A stretch of DNA of 5,336 bases from contig CAZOLJ010000153.1 of NCBI GenBank assembly GCA_964580575.1, forward strand, positions 1-5,336. The letters are read 5' to 3'. Origin of the DNA: CAVPDE01 sp964580575. Its GTDB lineage: Bacteria; Desulfobacterota; DSM-4660; Desulfatiglandales; HGW-15. A model generated the notes under the pieces. The model did not search any database and had not been told where the DNA came from. It saw only the letters and a program-made list of their open reading frames with translations. Positions 1-5,336 of this stretch are shown here, one piece after another. Positions within the stretch are counted from its first letter, which is position 1, and each line of letters begins with the position of its first letter. A program made the position numbers and the translations under genes.

Positions 1-110
1 GATGGCCAGGAGTATAGGGGATCTGTCCTTGTGTGTCAAGAATCGTGGCTGGAAGAGCAGTGGTGGTCTAAATCGGAACGAGAGCCATCATCTCAATCGA
101 GGGCAGGCCG

Positions 111-524
111 ATGCTCGCGACGCACTGGGACGGGCACCCCACGTCGCTTGGGCTGGATCTGCTGCGGTGCGATAAATCCATCAAAGCCGTGATTGAAGTC
201 GCCAGGGCTCATTCCATCGACGCAGCCGACCCCCAGATCCTCGATGCGCTGAATCGGGAACGCATCAGCCAGCTGGCCCTAAAACACCAGCTCTCGGTTC
301 AGGAAATCAAGGCCGGGAAGCGCCGCGGGAACGTCATCTGTGCGGATGACTATGAGATTGCGGACATCGGCCTCCACAGAGATCTGGCTGAATACGAGTA
401 TGACATCCGCGGCAAAACAGTGTTTTTCAGAAGACTCGACGGCTGGTGGCCGGAGGCACTGAAGCAGGCTGGTGAGTTCAAGATCCTTAGAGAAAAGGAA
501 GTGGCCAGCAGACGGGCGGAATAA
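111..524 (+). CDS. Uncharacterised HWDG-motif protein, N-terminus probably extends upstream
   Basis: The 137-residue product has no function I can name. Near its start it carries HWDGHP, which resembles the H-[WY]-DG-[YH]-P signature of small bacterial and archaeal hypothetical proteins that usually begin M-G-T-R-A. A middle stretch rich in charged helices follows, then ICADDYEIADIG and the acidic/aromatic segment LAEYEYDIRGKTVFFRR, a layout I recall for that family's C-terminus. The frame stays open upstream of this ATG and reads GTRAIISIEGRP from codon 73 of the window onward, so the family-like N-terminus lies before the first Met. The codon in the expected initiator position is ATC (72-74), directly after a TAA at 69-71. 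The ATG at 111 does have a usable GAGGG seven bases upstream, so a shortened protein may be made. No membrane segment or signal peptide is visible. It converges on the amidohydrolase gene, with about 107 bases between. The coding frame is fairly sure; the start is not. Confidence 0.75.
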   Translation: MLATHWDGHPTSLGLDLLRCDKSIKAVIEVARAHSIDAADPQILDALNRERISQLALKHQLSVQEIKAGKRRGNVICADDYEIADIGLHRDLAEYEYDIRGKTVFFRRLDGWWPEALKQAGEFKILREKEVASRRAE

Positions 525-631
525 TCAGACCGCCATCATGGCGATAGGCATCAGTGAGCCGAATCAATGTTCATATCGCCCTCCCGTGATCCATATTATC
601 GAAAATGTCTCCGATTCATATGGCTTTCTCG

Positions 632-2257
632 CTACGAACCGATTAGCAGTTCATACTTCAACCGCACCGCGCCGGCGTACGCCAGGACCTCGGGCCGCTC
701 GGCAATGTCGTTGAGCCGTTTGAGATATCCTTCCAGATCGAGAAACGCAAGGGCGTTCTTCCAGAAAAAATCGTCGCGGTACTGGTTGAACGCCGGCTTG
801 GAGAAAAGCGTAAGATAATAATCGAGATACGCATCTGTTTCGGCTATGATCTGGGGCATGTTCCAATCGCTTCCGAAAATGATCTTCTTCGCAAACCCGT
901 TCTTAAACAGTTCTCTCTCAAGATTGCGCTCGAATCGTTCACGGACCGAATCCGCGGCCCCTCCCTTTTCATAGAGCTCCAGCAGATAGGACACGTCGCA
1001 ATACACGTTTTTGTATTTACCGCAGAGTTCGGCGACGGTGCGGGCATAATTGCCGTCTCCCTCCCATTCGCCGTCACCCGCGTACCAGCCCTTCGACGTC
1101 ACCTGCGCCTCCATGTTGGTCTGTTCGCCGCCGCCGGCATGACAAAGATTGAGTCGGAGCTTTTCAAAACCCGGCGTTTCCAGGCGCTTCTTCCAATGCC
1201 GGGGGTCCGCCCTGACGCCGCTGCCCTTGACCGCCTGGAACCCGCACGGCGTGCAATGGGCCACCACCGGCACGTTCCGCTCGATGCAGTAGAGCAGAAA
1301 GTCCTCGACGTTTTTCTCCACGACCGGATCATCATTGCCGATCGGAAGAAATCCCATCGACGGGTAGAATTTGAAACCGACGAACCCCATACGCAGGGAT
1401 TTATCGGCGATTTCCCGCCAGTCGGAGCGCCTCGGATGAAATGCGGAAAACCCGAGCAGCGCGCCTCCGGACGCGGCGGCGAGCTGAAGCATGTTCTCGC
1501 ACTGCTGCGGGAAGAAGGAGTAATAGGGATCATCGACGGGCTCGCAACCGTACTTCATGTCCATCATGTAATGGACGAACAATCGCATGGGTCGATCGGA
1601 ACGGTACTCCGTCCTGATCTTCGTGAGCATCGATTTCTCGTCGCGCGTCATCGTATAAAAAAATTCGAGATAGTCATGTACCGAGTCGCCGAAGGCCTGG
1701 GCCTTTTGCAATGTGTCTGAGATCGCGTTCAGGGTGCTAAGAAAGAGCTTTTTCGCGGCCAGAAGGGCCAGCGCGCCCGGCTTGACGCTGAAAATATCAT
1801 CGACAATTTTCCCGCGCAAACGCCCGTCCACGGCTCCGGCCAGGGCAGGATATTTTTCGCCGACGGCCGTGAACAGCGCTTCCAGCGCGTTCAGCAGGGG
1901 ATCCCGCTCCAATTCCCTGGACGCAAACCGCTCCCGTTTCGCGCGACTCATGCTGCTGAACATGTTCTTCTGTCGCCTCGCCCGCTTCCGGATCTGGTTT
2001 TCTACGAGTATCCACAGCGCTTCCGCATAGTCGGCGGGCTGCCGCTCCGCTTCGCGCGCCTGAAGGTACTCGCACACCGCCCAGTCGTCTTCCTCCGTCT
2101 CGTGAAAGAAAGATCTCGTTATGCTGTTCATGATCGTCGCCAGGGCTCCGGCCAGCGCGTCGCCGATATATTGTCTCGTGGCCCCTTTCACCGGCAGATA
2201 TCGGGCGTTGAAGACGTGGATGTGCATATCGATGATGTTTTTCGGCATGTTGGACAT
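632..2257 (-). CDS. Amidohydrolase (amidohydrolase 2 / ACMSD-like superfamily) with large insert
   Basis: A 541-residue cytoplasmic, metal-dependent hydrolase or decarboxylase of the TIM-barrel amidohydrolase superfamily. Visible ligands: the strand-1 HxH motif in IIDMHIHVFNARY (H12, H14), a Lys in GFKFYPSMG (K296), His in VPVVAHCTP (H334), His in LNLCHAGGG (H373) and Asp in IIFGSDWNMP (D464). This set matches the ACMSD / 2-pyrone-4,6-dicarboxylate hydrolase branch (Pfam Amidohydro_2). Residues about 25-220 form a highly charged, mostly helical insert between barrel strand 1 and the rest; it makes the protein longer than the usual 280-400 residues. The substrate cannot be read from the sequence. 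I chose the ATG at 2257 because AAAGGAG sits five bases upstream and the HxH strand follows closely; a TTG at 2320 would add 21 unconserved-looking residues. A possible promoter lies at 2320-2348. There is no signal peptide. The superfamily is sure, the reaction unknown. Confidence 0.93.
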   Translation of the reverse strand: MSNMPKNIIDMHIHVFNARYLPVKGATRQYIGDALAGALATIMNSITRSFFHETEEDDWAVCEYLQAREAERQPADYAEALWILVENQIRKRARRQKNMFSSMSRAKRERFASRELERDPLLNALEALFTAVGEKYPALAGAVDGRLRGKIVDDIFSVKPGALALLAAKKLFLSTLNAISDTLQKAQAFGDSVHDYLEFFYTMTRDEKSMLTKIRTEYRSDRPMRLFVHYMMDMKYGCEPVDDPYYSFFPQQCENMLQLAAASGGALLGFSAFHPRRSDWREIADKSLRMGFVGFKFYPSMGFLPIGNDDPVVEKNVEDFLLYCIERNVPVVAHCTPCGFQAVKGSGVRADPRHWKKRLETPGFEKLRLNLCHAGGGEQTNMEAQVTSKGWYAGDGEWEGDGNYARTVAELCGKYKNVYCDVSYLLELYEKGGAADSVRERFERNLERELFKNGFAKKIIFGSDWNMPQIIAETDAYLDYYLTLFSKPAFNQYRDDFFWKNALAFLDLEGYLKRLNDIAERPEVLAYAGAVRLKYELLIGS

Positions 2258-2262
2258 GGATG

Positions 2263-2269
2263 CTCCTTT
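2263..2269 (-). promoter_or_regulatory. Ribosome binding site of the amidohydrolase gene
   Basis: Read on the minus strand this is AAAGGAG, five bases before the ATG at 2257. It decides between that ATG and the upstream TTG at 2320, which has no comparable site. Confidence 0.75.
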
Positions 2270-2319
2270 TGCCGGACCACCCGGCGCGTTTTTGGACCGA
2301 TTCTCACTGTCCGGGGCCA

Positions 2320-2348
2320 ATTTTATTCAGCGTGAAGCGGTTTGTCTT
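2320..2348 (-). promoter_or_regulatory. Possible sigma-70-type promoter for the amidohydrolase gene
   Basis: On the minus strand a TAAAAT hexamer (2320-2325, five of six to TATAAT) lies 17 bases downstream of AAGACA (2343-2348, four of six to TTGACA). Transcription would begin near 2313 and give an untranslated leader of about 55 bases before the ATG at 2257. The spacing is ideal but the -35 match is mediocre, and such matches occur by chance. Confidence 0.35.
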
Positions 2349-2413
2349 TCCGTCGTATGAAAGCCCCCCGCACATCGACATGGCGGCCCTGAACCTGGGA
2401 AGAATGGACGATT

Positions 2414-2638
2414 TATAATCGCCGGGGCATCATCGGGACCCTGCTCCACGTAGTGCCACTTGATGCCCTTGACCGTTGTATCCTTGTGGCGGTACTGGGA
2501 ATCGATCTTGGCAGCAGTGGCGCTGAACTCTTTCCTGAAGGCACTATTCTTCTCTTCAGCTTCCGCACCTGGCTAGGTAACAGCCACGTAGATTGCTGCT
2601 GCCACCAGCAAGACTGTGATTATGAGCATTTTCTTCAC
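2414..2638 (-). pseudogene. Alpha/beta-hydrolase gene remnant (N-terminal part, internal TAG)
   Basis: Read from GTG at 2638, the minus strand gives VKKMLIITVLLVAAAIYVAVT, a short basic start and one hydrophobic segment like a signal peptide or membrane anchor. A TAG follows at 2573-2575. The same frame continues open as PGAEAEEKNSAFRKEF, then VKGIKWHYVEQGPDDAPAI. That last stretch matches the opening strands of alpha/beta-fold hydrolases (V-x-G-I-x-W-H-Y-V-E-x-G, usually followed by an LLHG oxyanion segment). After codon Ile at 2417 the resemblance stops. There is no HG motif, no G-x-S-x-G nucleophile elbow and no room for them before the amidohydrolase promoter. So the gene has a nonsense codon and has lost about three quarters of its length. 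It lies downstream of the tautomerase gene in the same direction. The family call rests on the short conserved stretch only, but the reading of a broken gene is well supported. Confidence 0.65.
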
Positions 2639-2645
2639 TGCATTC

Positions 2646-2668
2646 AAAAACGCCACTCTTGAGCGTTT
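2646..2668 (-). terminator. Weak candidate rho-independent terminator after the tautomerase gene
   Basis: On the minus strand AAACGC (2663-2668) can pair with GCGTTT (2648-2653) around a nine-base loop, and the T run continues to 2646. The stem is only six pairs and part of it is the T run itself. It lies 58 bases past the tautomerase stop and just before the hydrolase remnant. Confidence 0.3.
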
Positions 2669-2725
2669 ACACTGCACAAACTTAAAAGGTCAACCCACTG
2701 GGATACTTGGCGGATTCTCGTGGCT

Positions 2726-2920
2726 TTACTTGTTCTTGTACTTGTCTTCCAGAAGTTCTCCGCCCACTCCAATAGCGTCGTGTGACGTCTCTCTGAGATA
2801 GACAACAAAAGAGGATTTCGGTATTCCAGTCAGCCTGCTGCCGGTCTCAGTGAAGGACTTGATCATCTCCCTGGTCTTTTCCTTATCCAGTTTTGGTCCG
2901 TAAAAGAAGATTGTCGGCAC
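2726..2920 (-). CDS. 4-oxalocrotonate tautomerase family protein (DmpI-like)
   Basis: A 64-residue product, the usual 4-OT subunit length. These small cytoplasmic enzymes form hexamers or related oligomers and use the N-terminal proline, exposed after Met removal, as a general base for keto-enol tautomerisation of 2-hydroxymuconate-like acids. Here the product begins MPTIFFYGPKLDKEKTREM, giving that proline, then the amphipathic helix with KSFTETGSRLTGIPKSSF, the strand VVYLRETSHDAIGVGG and the end ELLEDKYKNK. The GIP-[KS] turn and the VGGELL end are typical of the DmpI-type subgroup found in archaea and many Deltaproteobacteria. It starts at GTG with GGAG six bases upstream (2927-2930). A winged-helix fragment gene lies 29 bases upstream in the same direction, and an alpha/beta-hydrolase remnant downstream. 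The substrate in this organism is not known; stand-alone copies often lie outside aromatic pathways. The family call is strong. Confidence 0.9.
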   Translation of the reverse strand: MPTIFFYGPKLDKEKTREMIKSFTETGSRLTGIPKSSFVVYLRETSHDAIGVGGELLEDKYKNK

Positions 2921-2949
2921 AGTCGTCTCCGCCTTTCGTGATTAGAAAG

Positions 2950-3078
2950 CTATTTCGCCGTCTTGTATAGCCCGCGATCTACCCTCTTAATCTTGCCCTT
3001 CTTCGATAACTCCCAGACAATGCTGCGCACTCTATGACCGCTGAAGCCTGTCCTGGCTCTGAGCGTAGCTGTGCCCAT
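2950..3078 (-). CDS. Small winged helix-turn-helix protein or fragment
   Basis: This 42-residue frame starts at an ATG that directly follows an in-frame TGA (3079-3081). The product contains TLRARTGFSGHRVRSIVWEL, which looks like helix 2, a turn and a recognition helix. KKGKIKRVDRGLYKTAK follows and resembles the beta wing of a winged-helix DNA-binding domain. A whole domain normally has another helix of about 20 residues before this, so the piece looks shortened at its N-terminus. No good Shine-Dalgarno sequence precedes the ATG. It is 29 bases upstream of the tautomerase gene and on the same strand, so it could be the first gene of a two-gene unit. Alternatively it is what remains of a longer regulator whose 5' part has gone. 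The reading of the fold is moderate; whether the protein is made is uncertain. Confidence 0.5.
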   Translation of the reverse strand: MGTATLRARTGFSGHRVRSIVWELSKKGKIKRVDRGLYKTAK

Positions 3079-3272
3079 TCAATTCACCAGATTATGCCTC
3101 GGAAGATTCGCCAGCGGCGCTGCCGAACATCAAGATCACGAGGATTTCGGCAGAGATTGATATCCGCGTGCACACCACCGAATACAAAGAACTGACAAAG
3201 CCTAAGGAGCTGGAAAAACGACATATCGGGTCGAGCGGATATCACCTTATTTCCACTGACACGTTCTATTAA
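3069..3272 (+). other. Unrecognised plus-strand open frame of 67 codons without a clear start
   Basis: After a TAG at 3066-3068 the plus strand stays open to a TAA at 3270. It reads through DSPAALPNIKITRISAEID and VHTTEYKELTKPKELEKRH, an amino-acid mix that looks more like protein than most antisense shadows. There is no ATG; the only usable starts are CTG at 3069 or a late GTG, and no ribosome binding site is evident. Its last 26 bases overlap the tail of the large secreted-protein gene on the other strand. I do not recognise it. It may be the 3' remnant of a lost gene or part of a repeated element, or chance. Apart from this and a weak hairpin, 3079-3246 holds nothing I can name. Confidence 0.25.
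3214..3233 (-). terminator. Weak hairpin plus T run after the secreted-protein gene
   Basis: On the minus strand CGAC (3230-3233) can pair with GTCG (3219-3222), and TTTTT follows (3214-3218). The stem has only four pairs, so this is a marginal terminator. Its position, 14 bases past the stop of the large gene, is the main argument for it. Confidence 0.25.
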
Positions 3273-5301
3273 CACAGCCGCAGCTAACTCCATACGCCTC
3301 CGCACTATAGCATTCCGTCCACTCACAGGTCGTGATAACAGGCTCCTCACCTATCGACTGGCATACCTGACCCGAGCAGCCGCCGGTCATACAGTCAGCA
3401 TCGGAAGCACAGGAGGCATTGCTGGACCACCCGCAGAAGCCGCCCAGTTTGTCTACGCACTTGCCGCAGCAGGCCAAAATACATGCCCCGGTAGAACCCG
3501 GGCAACAGGATAGACATTCGGATCGATCGCAGACTTGGCCGTCCCCACAGGCTTCGTCGCTGAGGCATGGAACGTAGTCTCGTTTGCAAATGCAGGGTTG
3601 GCAGCCACTGCGACGGTCAATCATGCCGTTTTTGCAGTACAGGTCACAAAACACACCTGAGTTATCACAGGCGACACAGGCGCCGTCTTCACACCATTCA
3701 GCACCATACCTGCAATCCGCATCTGTTGTGCAACCGGTAGGCTTCACTACTTGAACACACTGGTTATCTTTACAAACTATATCAAGGTTCCCGGCGATCC
3801 CGGTGCAAAAGTCGGGGCACTGTTGTAACTCATTGATACATTCGGCAATACCGTAATCGCACTCCTTGGTAATCACGTTTTTCCCACACGTGCAATCGGC
3901 ATCTTCCCTGCAAGCACGCGAAAAGGTTGGGTCTTTGCAGCCTGGTTTTGCCTTGCATTTACCGCAGCAGAGATCGATGCAGGGACCCGCGCTATTCGGG
4001 CAGCAGGAGAGGCACTCAGTCTTGTCGCAGGTTTGATCCTTTCCGCATTGATCATCAGAGGTGCACGGGACATAACTTGCGTATCGATAGAAGTTGATGG
4101 GTTTCACATCTTCAGGAACAACAGGATTGAGCAACTGCCAACCCTCAGTCTCGTCGAGGTAATAGAGTCCATAACCACTGAAGGAGACCACCAACTCCTC
4201 CACTCCGTCCTTGTCAATGTCCACAGCCACCATCTGTCCAGGATCCACCGCGTTCCGTTGCTGCCAGTTGTCATCCTGGCTCCACACCCAGAGCCCATAG
4301 GTCGCGCCATAATCACAAGCGATACTGTTATTCAATCGGATCATGTTTTTGGGAATGACGGTGTTGAATTGTCGCCATTCGCCTGCTCCGTTGCGCCAGT
4401 AAAGCCCATATCCCCCAAAGGATGCTACAAGCTCATCTGTCCCATCATTGTCAACATCCACTGCGAGCAGCGTATCAGGGTCTGCGGTATTCCACTGCAC
4501 CCATCCACCGGCCTGAGTCCAATACCAGAGCCCATGGGCAGCCCCGAAGTCACAAGCGATGCCGCTATTCAATCGGATCATGTTTTCCGGAGTGGCAGTG
4601 TTGAGCTGCGTCCAGACACCAGAGACATCATAGTAGTATAAGCCATATCCGACAAAGCTAGCGATAAGCTCATCCTCAGCGTCTCCGTCAATATCCGCGG
4701 CAATCATTTTGGCCGGGTCAACGGCGTTGATCTGTCGCCAGCCCCGGGTGCGATCCCAGAGCCACTGACCGTATGCACTTGGGTAATTGCAGGCGATGCC
4801 GTTACGGTACGTGAGCATGCCCTCAGGAATCATGCGGTTGATCAGTTGCCAGCCGTTGGCTGAGTCATAGGTGTACAGGCCATAGCCTGGGAAGGCGGCG
4901 ATAATCTCTTCGGTGCCGTCTCCGTTGAGGTCAACCGTCACCATCTGAGAGGGATTGACTGTGTTCCACTGCTTCCAGCCTCCTGCCTGGTCGTAATGAT
5001 ACAGACCATAGGCGGGGCCAAAGTTCAGAACCAGCTTATTCCTGAAGGAGACTTTCTGGCCATACATGCCATTGTAAATGCCATCCTGACCGGATCCCTC
5101 CAAGGTGACCGGATACCCACTCCCCGTAAGACCTGCCATTGTCGCGCTATATCGAGAATCCTGGACATACGTATTGACTTGGTATTCCGATCCCGCAAGA
5201 TTGCATTGAGCCAACACAGGTCCTCTCGATGCAAACGGCAGAAGGCAGCTAAATAGCAAAAGTCCCTTCAACCACAGATTGAGGTTTTTCAACGCATTCA
5301 T
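3247..5301 (-). CDS. Secreted FG-GAP/VCBS-like repeat protein with long cysteine-rich tail
   Basis: A 684-residue exported protein of unknown function. Residues 1-31 are a signal peptide: Lys5 and Lys12, hydrophobic LLLFSCLLPFA, probable cleavage after VLA. The Q before Cys33 does not fit a lipobox. Residues about 90-399 hold four 79-residue units, each with an acidic calcium-type loop: DLNGDGTEE at 124, DIDGDAEDE at 203, DVDNDGTDE at 282, DIDKDGVEE at 361. These resemble FG-GAP/VCBS propeller loops, but the aromatic YGLY/YGLW and GW-x-Q-x-N pattern is its own. Residues 413-684 contain 50 cysteines, presumably disulfide-bonded outside the cytoplasm. They include a duplicated ten-Cys module (410-452 and 576-618), C-x(5)-C modules ending in DADC (464, 524, 631), an antistasin-like segment (552-572) and a final CGCVNRTCQWK. 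There is no anchor or sorting signal. The ATG has AGGAAA five bases upstream. Adhesion, binding or inhibition are possible roles but unproven. Confidence 0.92.
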   Translation of the reverse strand: MNALKNLNLWLKGLLLFSCLLPFASRGPVLAQCNLAGSEYQVNTYVQDSRYSATMAGLTGSGYPVTLEGSGQDGIYNGMYGQKVSFRNKLVLNFGPAYGLYHYDQAGGWKQWNTVNPSQMVTVDLNGDGTEEIIAAFPGYGLYTYDSANGWQLINRMIPEGMLTYRNGIACNYPSAYGQWLWDRTRGWRQINAVDPAKMIAADIDGDAEDELIASFVGYGLYYYDVSGVWTQLNTATPENMIRLNSGIACDFGAAHGLWYWTQAGGWVQWNTADPDTLLAVDVDNDGTDELVASFGGYGLYWRNGAGEWRQFNTVIPKNMIRLNNSIACDYGATYGLWVWSQDDNWQQRNAVDPGQMVAVDIDKDGVEELVVSFSGYGLYYLDETEGWQLLNPVVPEDVKPINFYRYASYVPCTSDDQCGKDQTCDKTECLSCCPNSAGPCIDLCCGKCKAKPGCKDPTFSRACREDADCTCGKNVITKECDYGIAECINELQQCPDFCTGIAGNLDIVCKDNQCVQVVKPTGCTTDADCRYGAEWCEDGACVACDNSGVFCDLYCKNGMIDRRSGCQPCICKRDYVPCLSDEACGDGQVCDRSECLSCCPGSTGACILACCGKCVDKLGGFCGWSSNASCASDADCMTGGCSGQVCQSIGEEPVITTCEWTECYSAEAYGVSCGCVNRTCQWK
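3448..3576 (-). repeat. Second copy of duplicated ten-cysteine module
   Basis: It encodes residues 576-618 of the secreted protein, beginning YVPCLSDEACGDGQVCD and ending CCGKCVDK. All ten cysteines (579 to 615) lie exactly 166 residues after those of the copy at 3946-4074, and the shared core is ECLSCCP followed by CCGKC. Confidence 0.9.
3946..4074 (-). repeat. First copy of duplicated ten-cysteine module
   Basis: It encodes residues 410-452 of the secreted protein, beginning YVPCTSDDQCGKDQTCD and ending CCGKCKAK. Cysteines at 413, 419, 425, 430, 433, 434, 441, 445, 446 and 449 have the same spacing in the second copy. Confidence 0.9.
4114..5034 (-). repeat. Four 237-base units, each of two unequal half-repeats (propeller-like)
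   Basis: It encodes residues about 90-396 of the secreted protein. The aromatic anchor YGLY/YGLW falls at residues 98, 140, 177, 219, 256, 298, 335 and 377, so the spacing alternates 42 and 37 without exception. One half-type carries the acidic loop before GYGLY; the other carries a [LI]-x-[CN]-[DN]-[FY] segment, IAC in three of four copies, before YGLW. At the DNA level the third and fourth units are the most alike: a 20-base string starting ATTCAATCGG recurs at 4330 and 4567, exactly 237 bases apart. Confidence 0.92.
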
Positions 5302-5306
5302 CTCGC

Positions 5307-5312
5307 TTTCCT
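5307..5312 (-). promoter_or_regulatory. Ribosome binding site of the secreted-protein gene
   Basis: AGGAAA on the minus strand, five bases before the ATG at 5301. It supports the full signal peptide being translated. The remaining bases to the window edge show no clear promoter. Confidence 0.6.
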
Positions 5313-5336
5313 GTTTGTTCCTTTCTCTCTTGTACG

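Noticed and set aside
1..192. Frame 1 open from the window edge to a TGA at 190 as the tail of an upstream gene
   Set aside because: The first 23 codons look plausible (DGQEYRGSVLVCQESW), but the rest is Arg/Ser-rich shadow of the downstream gene. There is no homology I recognise, so I did not call it.
525..631. Shared terminator between the converging genes
   Set aside because: I found no stem with a T run in either direction in this gap.
1139..1720. Plus-strand open frame of 193 codons
   Set aside because: It lies wholly antisense to the amidohydrolase, whose frame holds all catalytic motifs. The antisense product has no recognisable domain or ribosome binding site.
2281..2360. Possible insertion-sequence end (GGGGCCAATTTTATTCAGC beside an imperfect inverted TTTTTGGACC)
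   Set aside because: It faintly recalls the repeat-bearing ends of IS21-type elements, but there is no transposase, no matching far end and no target duplication in the window.
2573..2575. TAG in the hydrolase frame as a pyrrolysine codon
   Set aside because: The frame lacks the catalytic core further on, so read-through would not give a working enzyme, and no pyl genes are in view.
4033..4641. Plus-strand open frame of 202 codons
   Set aside because: It is antisense to the repeat region of the secreted protein. Its apparent internal repeats simply mirror the 237-base units of the real gene.
5200..5250. Lipoprotein signal at Cys19 or Cys33 of the secreted protein
   Set aside because: LLFSC has Phe and VLAQC has Gln in positions that do not fit a lipobox. 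A signal peptidase I site after VLA fits better.

Overview
This window looks like ordinary-to-accessory DNA of a free-living, mid-GC bacterium. Clear Shine-Dalgarno sequences sit before the main starts, and there is a signal-peptide protein with calcium-loop repeats plus Cys-rich modules. Families of this kind are common in sediment Desulfobacterota (old Deltaproteobacteria) and Myxococcota, but that taxonomic guess is inference only and weak. No rRNA, tRNA, CRISPR array or intact mobile element is visible.

Layout from left to right. A small plus-strand gene (111-524) encodes an uncharacterised protein with an HWDG(Y/H)P-type motif. Its family-like N-terminus continues upstream of the first ATG to a codon ATC at 72, directly after a stop. 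It converges with a long minus-strand gene (632-2257) for a metal-dependent amidohydrolase that keeps all expected ligands and carries a helical insert of about 200 residues. Upstream of that gene (2258-2725) is a 468-base stretch with no intact gene. It holds a possible promoter, a remnant of an alpha/beta-hydrolase gene (internal TAG, lost catalytic core) and a weak terminator. Next come a GTG-started 4-oxalocrotonate-tautomerase-like gene (2726-2920) and, 29 bases upstream, a 42-codon winged-helix fragment (2950-3078). The stretch 3079-3246 holds only an unrecognised plus-strand open frame and a weak hairpin.

The right-hand 2 kb is one large minus-strand gene (3247-5301) for a secreted 684-residue protein. 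It has a signal peptide, then eight half-repeats alternating 42 and 37 residues (four 79-residue units, each with a DxDxDG calcium loop), then a tail of 50 cysteines in 272 residues. The tail contains a duplicated ten-cysteine module at an exact 166-residue offset, several C-x(5)-C modules ending DADC, and an antistasin-like segment.

Five minus-strand genes or remnants lie in the same direction. The tautomerase, hydrolase remnant and amidohydrolase belong to superfamilies that also supply aromatic meta-cleavage enzymes, but the gaps and decay argue against a working operon. The most distinctive object is the secreted repeat/Cys-rich protein. I see no convincing new multi-gene system.
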